Below, piece by piece: positions 30,432-41,472 of a stretch of DNA of 64,000 bases. The notes under the pieces were generated by a model, which saw nothing but the letters and a program-made list of their open reading frames with translations, was not told the origin of the DNA and searched no databases. The DNA is taken from contig NC_030997.1 of the NCBI RefSeq assembly GCF_000149955.1, forward strand, positions 558,001-622,000. The letters are read 5' to 3'. The position numbers and the translations under genes are program-made. Position 1 is the first letter of the stretch, and every line of letters begins with the position of its first letter. Source of the stretch: Fusarium oxysporum f. sp. lycopersici 4287. Lineage: Eukaryota > Ascomycota > Sordariomycetes > Hypocreales > Nectriaceae.

Positions 30432-32210
30432 ATGACGATCCCCTCATCACAGTCCCGTCTTAATGTAAGCAATGCAAATGAACCAAGAGACGCCCATGAA
30501 ACTAGGACTATTATTCGATTCAGATGGAACAAGATGAATGGAATCGCCGATTCGAGCGCTAGGAAAGAAATCGCCTTTCATTTCTTACCTGCGATAACAG
30601 CAGAGCCCAACAGCCGCCGTGAGGTTGAGCTCCGACAATCAAGTGCTAGGTCACATCTCGCCAAATCCATGCATCGTCGTAAAAGAGCCAGCAAGGAACT
30701 ACCATCAGAGCAAGAATCCACCGAATTACGCAGGACCAATAAGGGTATGACGATGGCGGAGAGGAGCACCATAAGAAATGACAGACAGCTTCTGCTTACC
30801 TCTGGACAACTCAGTATGTGCGTTATCCCCGACAGGATGGTGGACCCGCACACCAAGATGCTGCTTCACTACTGCACGCAATCTTTTTGGCCAGGATTCG
30901 AGATCGGGTCAGCCGCATTTCATATTCCACCGTTCGCGCTCGACTACAATACGCTTGTTGCTCAAGGTCCAGCATTGGTACATGCTTGTCTGTGGCAAGC
31001 TGCAGTGAACCTTGCATTCAAGAGAAACTCGCGGGTTACCGATAAGCAAAGTTTACTACACTACAATCAAGCCATTGCGCATATCTCGAAAGACATCGCG
31101 AAACCTGTCTCAGAAATACCTGAGCAGACTCTTTATGCCATCCTTAGTCTCTGTGGTCCCGAGATGTCGCCAGATGATGGAAACGGCATCATCAAAAAGG
31201 CTTTTGATCCGCCGTTAGCGGAGCTATCTTGGATCCACGTCTTTGGCAGCAGACTTCTCATTGATTCGCACGCCAAGGCCTTGATGAATCTGGTGGATCT
31301 GAAAGGGGGCATTCACAATGTCAAGTACGCTGGCTTCCAAGCTTCCTTTAACTACATGGATCTTGTACGCGCCACCCAAAAGCTTGTCAAACCTCACCTT
31401 CCGGTGTCTCAGCTTTACGGTCGTGTCAAGGAGACCCATGATAGGGCCAAGTTCTTCGGTTACGCTTCTGACTTTGTCGAGCATTCTCCATTTGAGGAAT
31501 CGTCAGTTATAATTGACAGTCTTAGTGTGCTCGGTTTAGCAGAAGATGAGCGAGAAGTAATCTGTGACATGCGAGTATGGGTCAAGGTCATAGAGGCATA
31601 CCATCACAGCGCGTTGACAAACCCTGATCTTTCGCTTCTAGCTGCTCATAGAGATCTGATCCAACAGCGCCTTCTCGCAACTCTCCCGGACGGGTATGAT
31701 GGCAAGAAGCCCATGCAAATGGACGCGTCCGGGTCAACAGAAACCACCGCAGACCAGTGGATCAACGAAATCATTCAGACAGCTCTGCTGATATTCTCAT
31801 TGGGCGTTACGTGCCCTATCTCCTACGCGCCTCCTTACCATCATGCTGCACAGAGGTTACAGGCACAGCTCATCCTGTATAAGGAGCGAGCGACTCATCT
31901 AGGATTATATGACCTGCTGACATGGCTTGGCATCTTGGGACTCCTCTGTACCGAACAGGTTGGGTCCGGGCTCAGAGAGTGGTTTGTTGGATTCCTCAGT
32001 ATGGTGGAGCGGAAGCGCGGAGTCACTGGAGACGCGAGGGATTGGGATCTGGTAAAGAAAGAATCACTTGAGCTCATTCTGTGGTCTTCTGTCGCCTGCG
32101 ATACTGCAGCAGACACGGCGTGGCGCGATGTCCAAGAAGTCGCGGATGAGACATCATGGAATTGGGGCAGGACAGCATGGTCAACAATGCTGGGGACTAT
32201 ATGTGGATAA
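30432..32210 (+). CDS. Fungal transcription-factor-like protein without zinc cluster
   Basis: One exon, 592 residues. From about residue 110 on it resembles the fungal-specific regulatory domain (Fungal_trans_2 type): FWPGFEIGSAAF, LVHACLWQAAVNLAF, LLHYNQAIAHISKDIAK, then an acidic conserved middle and a long helical C-terminus. The N-terminal 90 residues carry a basic run (SMHRRKRASKELPSE) that could be a nuclear signal or weak DNA contact, but no Cys6 cluster is present. Proteins of this kind act as co-regulators or are mis-annotated regulators; target unknown. The start at 30432 is the first in-frame ATG. Confidence 0.8.
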   Translation: MTIPSSQSRLNVSNANEPRDAHETRTIIRFRWNKMNGIADSSARKEIAFHFLPAITAEPNSRREVELRQSSARSHLAKSMHRRKRASKELPSEQESTELRRTNKGMTMAERSTIRNDRQLLLTSGQLSMCVIPDRMVDPHTKMLLHYCTQSFWPGFEIGSAAFHIPPFALDYNTLVAQGPALVHACLWQAAVNLAFKRNSRVTDKQSLLHYNQAIAHISKDIAKPVSEIPEQTLYAILSLCGPEMSPDDGNGIIKKAFDPPLAELSWIHVFGSRLLIDSHAKALMNLVDLKGGIHNVKYAGFQASFNYMDLVRATQKLVKPHLPVSQLYGRVKETHDRAKFFGYASDFVEHSPFEESSVIIDSLSVLGLAEDEREVICDMRVWVKVIEAYHHSALTNPDLSLLAAHRDLIQQRLLATLPDGYDGKKPMQMDASGSTETTADQWINEIIQTALLIFSLGVTCPISYAPPYHHAAQRLQAQLILYKERATHLGLYDLLTWLGILGLLCTEQVGSGLREWFVGFLSMVERKRGVTGDARDWDLVKKESLELILWSSVACDTAADTAWRDVQEVADETSWNWGRTAWSTMLGTICG

Positions 32211-32798
32211 ATCAAGAAGACTATTAGCAGCTTCTCCACCAAGAGCATTTGGGGATTCTCACTCAAGGGGTTCGGCCAAAGACGAAAGCAAACCCAAGCA
32301 TGGTCTTAGCTCGACCCGGGCAGTTTCGGAGTCACCCCACGAAGCCTGTGTTTTCTTCCAGAGATGTAAGCGTCATCACCATCCATAAGGCTTCCTCATT
32401 TATGAGCGCTATTCCTCATTGAGTATATACACTAAATGTTCCTGCATGCGCTAGTGCTTACTCAAGGCGGGTCGAGCCGTTACCTCCAGGTCGTCAATCC
32501 ATTGACATAAGAGCGACGGTCGGGTTTTAGTTAACATTTGCGACGAGGGCCGCCAGCAAATGGTTGAGATCTCGTATCTCCGGTATCTCTGCACCGATAT
32601 TTATTTTTTTCTGATGGACAACCGGTCTTAGATACGCCACGGGATCGTTATGGAAAGGCAGGTCCGCAAGGATGAGGGGCTTGGTGTGTGCATCTTGCTA
32701 TATATCTGAACGCTCGTCCTAGGTCTCCAAGTTTTATACGGCTTGTCGTTTCATCACTCCTTTTCATCAACTGCACTTAAATCTTATTTCTCGACATC
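32211..32798. other. Intergenic, SDR promoter
   Basis: 588 bases, no gene. A TATATAT run near 32699-32705 lies about 95 bases before the SDR start and may be its TATA box. Confidence 0.4.
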
Positions 32799-33591
32799 AT
32801 GTCACTTAACGGAAAGGTGGTCCTCGTCACCGGCGGTTCCAAAGGAATTGGAAAAGCAGTCGCCGAGCGTGTTGTCGCCGACGGTGCGAGTGTTGTAATC
32901 AACTACTCCAGCGACAGCAAGCCTGCGGAAGATCTTGTCATTAAGATAGGCTCCGACAGGACCCTTGCTTTCAAAGCTGATGTCTCGAATATCGCTGAGA
33001 TCGAGAAGCTGGTGCAAGCGACAGTTGAGAAGTTCGGCAAGATTGATTGCGTAATGGCAAATGCTGCATGCGCTCCCATGAATGATCTCGAGAGTTCAAC
33101 AGAGGAAGGCTTCGATAAAGCCTTTAATCTTAACGTGAAGGGACCTTACTTTCTTGTTCAAGTGAGTCTTCGTGTCTAATGAATTCGGGCACAGTCCCTC
33201 TGACAACCATCAGAAAGCAGTTAAGCATATGCCGCGAGACGGCCGAGTCATCCTCGTTTCAAGCGGTGTTCTTCACCAATCACAAGTAGCACCTCGCTAC
33301 CTACTTTACGCGTCCTCCAAAGGCTCCATTGAGCAGATGACACGTATTCTTGCTAAAGACTTGGGACCCAAGGGTATCACTGTCAATGCTATCGCCCCTG
33401 GTCCGACAGCCACAGAAATGTTCTTCCAGGGTAAATCGCAGGAACTCATCGATACTATCGCCGGTTTCAGTCCTCTTGGACGCCTAGGGAAACCAGAGGA
33501 AATTGCTGGTTTAGCTGCTTTTCTTGCTGGTCCAACTAGTTCCTGGGTGTCTGGGCAGGTCATCGGGGCTAATGGAGGTTCTTTTGTTTAA
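32799..33591 (+). CDS. Classical short-chain dehydrogenase/reductase
   Basis: Two exons (32799-33161, 33214-33591) give 246 residues, the standard length for a classical SDR. The NAD(P)-binding TGGSKGIGKAVAE starts at residue 11. The usual NNAG reads ANAA. The catalytic Ser lies in ILVSSGVLHQ and the Tyr-Lys pair in YASSKGS. The C-terminal PLGRLGKPEEIAGLAAFLA and GQVIGANGG match 3-ketoacyl-reductase-like and versicolorin-reductase-like fungal SDRs, so the substrate is probably a small ketone or polyketide; it cannot be named. All catalytic residues are present. The intron donor GTGAGT and acceptor CAG keep phase. Confidence 0.92.
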
Positions 33592-34186
33592 ATGGGATAG
33601 ATCTTCCTAATTAACAGGGGAAACTGGTCCTGTAATATTCATTATAAGGCTAAGCTGAACTATGATTACCAAAGCCCATTCTTCTCTTGTGTAAATGCCT
33701 AAATTATTTTGGAACAAAACGGATTTTATCTCAACTTGTACTTGCTGTTGAAAATTGAACCTTTGCTGGGTAATGAGAATATTCTAGCATATCAGGAACA
33801 CTCTGTTTTTAGCGGTTTTGCTTTCACCCTGGTCATGAAGATGAGAAAAGTTCATCATAGCTCTAAGAAGAATGGTGTTTTTTAGAAAGCTAAGGTAGGG
33901 AATAGAGATTAGCTTCAAGCCTCAGTTCCCATGTAAGTATTACACGACTAGCTTACATCTAAACCCTTCTAAAACATCATCTTAGCTAGCAATTGATCAG
34001 TGATGAAAGCTGATTAGAACTCATAACCGAGACTCCAAGTTCGCAGGGTTATTGGGTGGCTAACGGTACCTTGGGCGATACACTCGTCATTATCGGCGTT
34101 ATGCTAGGCCGACCTGAATTCAATATCCCTTGACTACCGCATGCACTATAACCAGCCTAGCTATCCCGTATTTCAGTCATCTCACG
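33592..34186. other. Intergenic, AT-rich
   Basis: 595 bases between convergent genes, rich in A/T, no gene. It probably holds the two 3' ends. Confidence 0.35.
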
Positions 34187-35719
34187 TCACTTTGGCCGCC
34201 AATTACAGCCCACGTAGCCTGGTTGATGTTTGTAGCCCGCTTGATCGTGGTGATGATACTGAACTGCTGGGGGTGATTGATAATATCCTGGAGGACCCTC
34301 TCCCGGTCGATATCCTCCCGGCGGGATCGATGGCGGCAGTGCTGGTGGTAGTGCTGGTGGTAGTGCTGGTGGTAGTGCTGGTGGTAGTGCTGGTGGTAGT
34401 GCTGGTGGCGCTGGCGGCGGTGGTGGTTGGTATATCTTCGGGTAGTGGTGTATGTGATGTACTGGTGGTGGTGGTGGTGGCGTTGGTGCTGGTTTTGGTC
34501 GGTATGTCACCTTGTGGTCGTATACGTGATTTACTGGTGGCGGTACTGGCCTTGGTCGGTGTGTCGCCTCCATGTGGTGTATGTGATGTACTGTCTTTGG
34601 CTGGGGCGCTACCTCAGGGGGGTAATATGGTTGTTGGTATTTTGGTGGCTTGGGCTGTGTTACTGGATTGGAATAGTACACTGTCTGAGGATCATAGTGG
34701 TGCTCTGTCTGTGGATAGCGTTCTGGCTGGTAGTAATGTTGTTGCGGGCTATGATACTCTGGCTGCTGCTGGGGGTTAGGCTCCTGGTACTGTTCCGTCT
34801 GTAGGTAGTATGAGGGTGCGGCTTGTTCCTTTGGCTTTGACTGGTATGAATCACTTTTTGGTGGACGAGGATTTTCGGCCTCGACGTCCCTATCACTTCG
34901 GTCAATCTCCCACCGAAGCAAGCTAGCACCATCATCCTCAGTCCAGCAACGCATCTTCCCCTTGCCAGCCATACGCCACACACCATTAATCTTCCTTCGG
35001 AATTTGTGAAAAGCATCACGTGTGACGCTGCCGACATCTTTAGTCCCCAGGATGACAGTACGCCCCTGGCTCTTTCGAACGGAGAATCTCATGTTGGCGC
35101 CCGTGTTGGAGCCCCCTACCAGAATATCGCTGCTGTAGTAAGCGTCGTCAGGGCCAAGCTTCCAGCCGCCCCGGTTCTTCCGAGTCCATTGGATAATGGC
35201 ATCAGCTCCGCCCGCGAATGCCGAGTGTTTGTCCGTTCGCTTTACCCAATCTGACCATGAGCATGTATTCGAATCTTCATCTAGTTTAAACTGTTGGGGC
35301 ATTCTGTTGTACGCGCCGGTAAACCCGTCCCAGCGCTTCCCCAGATCGGGGACGTCATTTCCACTCTCTTCATCAGCAAGGAAATTAGGGTTGAATGAGC
35401 TGTGGACCCAGATAGAGTAATCACTACCATCAGAGTGCTTCAGGATGGAGTGTTTGTACACTAAAAACGCTCAGGGTCAGTTAAAGTTCACGTGCGGCTT
35501 GTCTCGGGTTGACTGACTCTTGTTAAGATCTACGCCGTGTTGATCAGCTTCTTCAATGTCTCGAGCGGTCAGTGGAACATCACGCTTGGCGCGAACATGC
35601 GATACGATATTGCCGTGATCAATGGAGGCGTTCCTTTGTTCATGATGCCCTAGAATGGGACTGCCATTGATGAGAGTCGCTGGCGCCAATGCGGCCATGA
35701 ACAAGCAGAGAACATGCAT
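34187..35719 (-). CDS. Secreted protein of unknown function with Pro/His/Tyr-rich tail and PPAL repeats
   Basis: Two exons (35518-35719 and 34187-35460) give 491 residues. The N-terminus MHVLCLFMAALAPATLING is a signal peptide, followed by a region ending in a dibasic site (VRAKRDVP) that could be a propeptide. Residues about 70-235 form a globular part I do not recognise (WSDWVKRTDKHSAFAGGAD, VILGTKDVGSV, WRMAGKGKMRCW) with two cysteines that may pair. The last 250 residues are extended and rich in Pro, Gln, His and Tyr, resembling cell-wall or adhesive proteins, and include about six PPAL units. The last residues are GCNWRPK. It may be a wall-associated or effector-like protein; function not assignable. 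Confidence 0.8.
34332..34403. repeat. 12-base tandem repeat encoding PPAL units
   Basis: Six units of GGTGGTAGTGCT (the first reads GGCGGCAGTGCT, the next five are identical) on the plus strand, read as PPAL on the minus-strand gene. The five identical copies indicate recent expansion and likely length variation between strains. Confidence 0.9.
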
Positions 35720-36852
35720 GGCTGAGGTTGGAGGAGAGACTGCATGAAAAAGGCGACTTTAAAGATCCAATCCAGGAGGGGAAACACCTTTTCTTATACT
35801 TGTGAATTGAGGCCACTTCTTCGCTGCTAGGGCTCAGGGCATGGTGATTCAAGAAGTTACTTAATTTTTTATAAAGCTTATCAATAGCTCAACAAGATAG
35901 GTCAATGCAACTCAGTCTCATAAGGTTTTGCGGTAAACTTTCGATCCTAGAAAGCAAATGGTATGTTTTGTATCAATTCTAATAACTGTTCGAGTGGTAT
36001 TTCCCCTCACTTGCAACCCATCAGGTCGCGGAGAATGCAACATTAAGGTTATTGTAATGTCCACCGTCTTACATTCCACCTCTCACAATCGTCAAACGAC
36101 TTCATGTGATACTCTTTGGTCAGCCTGGAGTTTTTTAAAGAAAAGAGAAGATAAAAATTGTGATAGCAGATAATTAAGTGATCAACAGAACAAGCAGAGG
36201 TGGGATATGTCGACGAGATACATCAAGCCAGCCAATGACGGATGATATATACTTCAGAGTAAGCATAGTCACCGAGAGATGAAGAAGGGTCAAAACACAA
36301 ACTCACAATTGTCTAAAGAGCGCATGGGAAATTGTATTTCTTCGTCATGGCAAAACTAGATGAAATTCGGCGCATCAACTTCTACAAGAAGATTGAAAGT
36401 CGAGTATTTCAATACTTTATTTTGCCAATTGATACTAAGACATATTAAGGTTTATATTCCTATACTTACTTGAGTCTCGTCCTTAGAATGACCCTAAGCT
36501 CATTAATGCTCTAAACATGGCCTCTGGTCCTTTCTGCAGCCTTGTTTCTCATCACGATCTTATCTCCTGAAACAGTGGAACTCGACAAATAAATGTCGCA
36601 TCCGGACCAATCAAATCCGATAACGCCATCCTTTCTTTTCAGCTCGAGGTCCAAAAGCAGGGGTCTCACCCCTGTTATTTTTGAGACTCTCCGCGCTTAT
36701 TTATCTCTGCTTACTCTCCTTAAAAGCTGACAATATTCTATTCTCTTACAACTTCGCATATTCCGTTCCAATCGAGTAGAAACGTCGCAAGGCCTCATCA
36801 TAGGTCATTTATGAGTCTTTTCACTTCCTCTGTCCGATCGTTGTCATAAAGC
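35720..36852. other. Intergenic, 1.1 kb divergent promoter
   Basis: AT-rich, no gene recognised. Small frames around 35958-36173 have no coding signs. Confidence 0.35.
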
Positions 36853-38655
36853 ATGTTCAACCTTGAAAAGCTGATGGCTCCAGCAGCAGCTGAAGGTATT
36901 AAACTTGCAAATATTAACTGACAGATGATCTAACTCAAGTCGCAGATGGGATCCCAGAGATCCCTGAACTTAAAGAAACTGTTAACAAGATGCGGGAATA
37001 CCGAGATAATATGGAAGACAGGTTAGGATCGTACTCATACGCACTGCACCCATGGCAAGATCGTGACCATGGCTGGGAATCACAACTACGAGTCTTTCAT
37101 TTCGACGACGGAAACGTCAGATCCGAATCTCCTCGTCTGGACCGTCGTAACGACCCCCAGCAGCTTTGGTTGGATATTGAACAGGCACTCGAGAAAAAGC
37201 CCTCTGAAAACCCTCCGCGAAGTTTGATACTCATGGAAGGCATGGACGCCAGGATAGCTGAGGCTCTGAGTGTCAAACTTGGCATCCCTCATGAGTTTTG
37301 GACAGCCCACTATCTCACAGAAACACAGCTCAGGCTCATTAACCCGTCAGGCTTTGACTCCACGGACTCTACGTACTGGAAGATCAAGGCTCCGTCGCAA
37401 CTTTCAGTTATATGGAATGAGATGCCCGATGAATTTGGAAACTGGTGCTTTAGCCCTTACAGTGGAAGCTGTCCTCGAGGCAGTGAGTTTGTGCTGAACT
37501 CGGAGACTACGCTCGTTGACACGACGCTTTGTATTTCATTTTGGGGGAAATACACCCCAGATGGGTGGATAGGTACGTTTCTGCTCCTGGCACCGACTAC
37601 GTAGACTGACTGAGACCTGGATCTTAGCGCTCGTTTTAATGGACGTGCCCAACGGTTGCCTGCTTCCGGAAGATGAACCAAATCCCGTAATACCAAGTCC
37701 ATACGGTCTAGAAAAGGTTGACGAGAGTCAAATCGCGATATCAGAATCGAACTGTTACGTGATATCGGAGTCAAAGAGTTCAATTAACCGACATATTTAC
37801 CCACATCAACTCTCACTATGGGACGTGGCCGTCCAGGCATACGAAAATGAGAAGATTATCACCACTGATGATCCTTTCTCAGCGACTATCATCATTCGCA
37901 ACTTCGTCTTCTGGAAATGGGAAGACCAAATCACCGCCAATTGGGATCTCAACCAGACGTTATGGACATCTTCACTGGTAGAAACACAAAAGGCACTGGA
38001 CATCAAGAGCCCCAATCTTTTGATTGAGCGAAGTCGAACAATTGCTGCCGATTACCAGAAACTCCGACACTCGCGTCAACTTTTGCAACAAGCGGCAGTA
38101 CTAGTCCGGCGGATTCATGAGGCATTTCGTTGTGATGATACTCATTACTTAGCCTCGCAAACCATTGAGAGGCTGAGGATCCAAATATCACAAGAGTCAC
38201 GACGCTGGAGCCATCTTCAAGATCACATGAAGGTTCTGGACGAGCTTATCTCTGGCAACATGACCATGTACGCCCAACGAGCAGCAATGGACGAAGCATT
38301 CGCAACCAGGATTCAAGCATACGATTCCTACACGCAGACAAAAGCTGCCAACGAGCAAGCAGCCGCTGCTAACCGTACAGCTCGAAGCTCTGGCCAGCTC
38401 GCAAAAATCGCGACAGTTGCTGTGCCTTGCACCGTTGCGGCGTCTATCTTGTCTATGAACGGTGACTTTGCAGCTGGTGAACCTCTTTTTTATGTTTATT
38501 GGTGTGTTGCTATGCCACTTACCATTGTCTTGTTGGGTTGGGTTGTGCAGAAGGATGTTCGGGCTTGGAGAGATAAGCTGGTCAAGAAGGCGAAAAGTGA
38601 GAAGGGCGAGAAGGATGTTGAGAGTAGCAGAAACAGTGGTTACTACTCTGACTGA
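36853..38655 (+). CDS. CorA-like membrane protein with C-terminal pair of membrane helices
   Basis: Three exons (36853-36895, 36946-37572, 37628-38655) give 565 residues. The large soluble N-terminal part (LRVFHFDDG, IPHEFWTAHY, WNEMPDEFGNWCF) and the coiled-coil-like helices before the membrane (RRWSHLQDHMKVLDELIS, QTKAANEQAAAANRTARSS) match fungal CorA-like proteins. Two membrane spans follow (IATVAVPCTVAASILSMNG and FYVYWCVAMPLTIVLLGWVV), then a basic tail. True CorA/Mrs2 magnesium channels have Gly-Met-Asn after the first span; here it is Ser-Met-Asn, so magnesium transport is doubtful. It probably sits in the plasma or another membrane. The 43-base first exon was found by phase and a good donor; without it, translation could start at 36990. 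Confidence 0.82.
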
Positions 38656-39579
38656 AAGCATGTTTAGTTGCAGGATTGGAACATTGTACTATAGTGCACG
38701 ATTTCATTTAGCGCTCACATTCGATCTGATAGCGATAGCAAAGAGTTATTGAGCATAGGCCAGGACTTGTTATTGGTGGAGAAACTGCTTCACATCCGGA
38801 CAAATGCAAGAGGTTTCTGTTGACGAGCGACAAGTCAAATTTTTGTCCAGGGTCTTACCAGTTTCCCATTCTATCTCAAAACATACCAAAATACGGAAAT
38901 TGCCGTTATCCTCCCTAATAAAGTGTAACTGCTGGAGTCTGGGGGGTTTGAAGAGCTTCTTTTTGGTGTCGGACCGACAATTCCAGGCTTCGTTTCAAGA
39001 ACAGGTGGCATTCGTGGTTGGCATACGAATGCCACCTTCTGGAAGCAGTGTCTCCAGTCCCGGGGCTTCCAGAGATGCATTGATCACATATTGAACCACA
39101 ACTAGTCTCAGATCGAAGTAGTAGGATGAATATTATTCAGGGATCTAACTGCTTTAAGAAGCAACTTATTTACTAGCTATAACCTTGATATAGGAACAGT
39201 GGATTGAGACGTTTCGATCGATATTAAGGAGAAACCTTAAATCTTGCCAGAGGATCTTCACAACCCAACCAGATCAGAGGCAGGGATCCCATCATAAACT
39301 GTAAATGCGCTTCCAAACGTCGATCCCAAGTGAAAGCCTGACGACTTCAGCTGGGATAGCCTCAAAAACTCTAATCGCCATGGTGGTTGGCAACTCTTTT
39401 CCTGGATCTCATGAGTCTGGAACTCGACCAGTTTATGCGTTGATATTGAATGCAAGATCTGATATCGGCAGTTACTGATCAGAAGATCTATATAATACCA
39501 TCAGGATGTCTTCTCAATCAATAACTACAGCACATTCATTTCACATTGACTCCTTACAATACGCTCTTTACTCAACAAC
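38656..39579. other. Intergenic, contains a perfect hairpin
   Basis: 924 bases with no gene. A 13-base perfect inverted repeat with a 9-base loop lies at 39003-39037. Confidence 0.4.
39003..39037. repeat. Hairpin with 13-bp perfect stem
   Basis: The left arm AGGTGGCATTCGT (39003-39015) and right arm ACGAATGCCACCT (39025-39037) are exact reverse complements around GGTTGGCAT. It lies between the CorA-like gene and the subtilisin gene, far from both coding ends. Role unknown: it could be a small RNA structure, a protein-binding site or a remnant of a small element. Confidence 0.6.
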
Positions 39580-41154
39580 ATGAAATTCACTCTTTTACAG
39601 TTCATAGGCCTGGCCTTGGTCTTTCCAGCTACTACATCTCCTGTGAAAAACAAGGAGGTCGCAGTACAAGATGTGATCCTCGAGCCAAATTCTGACTCCT
39701 CAATCATCAAGGGCCGGGCTGTCAGTGCCTCCGCCAACTATCTTATTTATCCCAAGGCCAATTCTGCCATTAAGGATGTCGAAGCATTTTCCAAAAGCCT
39801 TCAGTCGCAGGCCGGCAAGACCAAGGTGGACACTGTCACCGATGTGAATGGCAAGCTTCTGGCTTGGTATGCCACGCTGAGCGCGAACCAGGTTGCAGTT
39901 ATCAATAAGAGCAGTGTTGTAAGTACTGGTTCTATCATGAAAAGCTTCCACTAACATAGTGAACAAGGTTGGGTCAATTGCTCCTGATGCACCACTAAGG
40001 ACCAAGGCGAAATCATCCGGTGTTGCCAAACGTGCTCTCAAGACCGACAAAAAGGCTCAGCCTGAGCTTCAAATGTTCTCAACTGCTCCGGGAAAGAAAC
40101 CTTCAGGCTACGTTTATGATGATAAAGCCGGCCAAGGCGTCACTATCTATGTCCTTGACGAAGGTTTCAATCTCAGACACAAGGTACTGCCTTCAAATTG
40201 ACTATGTAAGGACAGGACTGACCAGCTTCAACACAGGAATTCACCTCGTCGCCTGGCAGGAAGAGGTGGATCTTCTCCAAGGGCGCCTCTGGTGAGAATG
40301 ACCCTGACGGTCACGGTTCCTGTTGTGCATCCAAGGCACTTGGCAGCACGGTTGGAGTTGCGCCGAAAGCGGATCTCGTTGCTGTCAAACTTCAATTGAC
40401 TTCTTGGTCATTGCTCAAGGCTTGGCAAGCAGTCGTCTTGGATGTGAAACAGAACAGACTTCAAGGAAAGGCTGTTGTGAGCAACTCAAAGGCTTGTAAG
40501 TTTCCAGCACATGCCCCAGGCGAAGGTCACTGTTAATGGAACAGCTATTGCTTGGAGTGTCGATCGTGACGAAAGGTGGTTCCGAGACGCACTCGAGACT
40601 CTCCTCAAAAACCTTGAGACTCTTGATGTCGTCGTCGTCAGCTCGTCAGGAAACTTTGGCGTAAGTTCATGAGTAGAATACTAGCTCTTAGTCGTACACT
40701 AACATCAGTCAGACTCAGTTTGAAGTCAGCACATACCCATCGCTTTTCGCAAACCGGACTCCAATCATTGTTGCTGGAGCTGTTGATAACAACGGACGTC
40801 TCGCTCCGTTCTCCCAGGGTGGTCCTCTCGTCACGACCACTGCACCTGGAGTCGCCGTCAAGTGCGCTGCTATGAGTGGCACATCAGCTTACCAGGCTGG
40901 TAAAGAGTCAACTGGAACATCCTTCTGTAAGTTATGATCCTCTACCAGCTAGAACTCGACTGACCTCCATAGCTACACCCGCCGTTGCTGGATTAGCGGC
41001 CTACTTCCTATCGCTTGACTCCTTGAGACCTCGACTTCAAGTCCCTGGTTCAGTTGCTATGAACGTCAAGGCACTTATTCAGGAGTATCACTACGCACGC
41101 GTCTCGGGTGGACCCAAGGTTGCATGGAACGCACACACTCTGCTCAGAAGTTGA
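39580..41154 (+). CDS. Secreted subtilisin-like serine protease (S8)
   Basis: Six exons (39580-39918, 39968-40183, 40237-40495, 40545-40660, 40713-40926, 40973-41154) join in phase to give 441 residues. The N-terminus MKFTLLQFIGLALVFPAT is a signal peptide, followed by an inhibitor-type propeptide to about residue 150. The triad is complete: Asp177 in TIYVLDEGFN, His211 in DPDGHGSCCASKA, Ser380 in GTSFSTPAVAGLAAY, with the oxyanion Asn near 308 in SSSGNFG. The His motif reads HGSC rather than the common HGT, and two adjacent Cys are unusual. It should be an extracellular protease. XprG/Vib-1-type regulators, of which one is encoded at 25.1 kb, control such proteases in other fungi; a local link is not shown. 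Confidence 0.9.
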
Positions 41155-41472
41155 TGCGCCTCTGAACAGTATTATGAGCGGGGAATGTCGAGGAGGTGGA
41201 AAGAAGAGGCAGCTTCAGTCGTTGTATGGAGTTCTCCAAGGGAGTTTAAGCTCGGCCGGCTATTTGTGGGTTGCCGTCACTATAGAGAAGACATTGGGTG
41301 CTTTGAAAATATCCTGTACTGAGATTGGTGCTCGAGCCTGTTCCGTGCCGAAGTAAAAGCTCAAGTTAACATGGTATAAATCAAACATAAACATTTGTCT
41401 AAGCTTTTCTTACATCCAGAGCACTACTACAAAGCAAACGACCGCCATTTTTCATAACTGATAACGAGGCTC
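41155..41472. other. Intergenic between convergent genes
   Basis: 318 bases, presumably two 3' UTRs; nothing recognised. Confidence 0.3.

Noticed and set aside
34141..34804. Long plus-strand Val/Leu/Trp-rich frames
   Set aside because: Antisense to the PPAL-repeat and Pro-rich tail of the secreted protein; composition is a product of the repeat.
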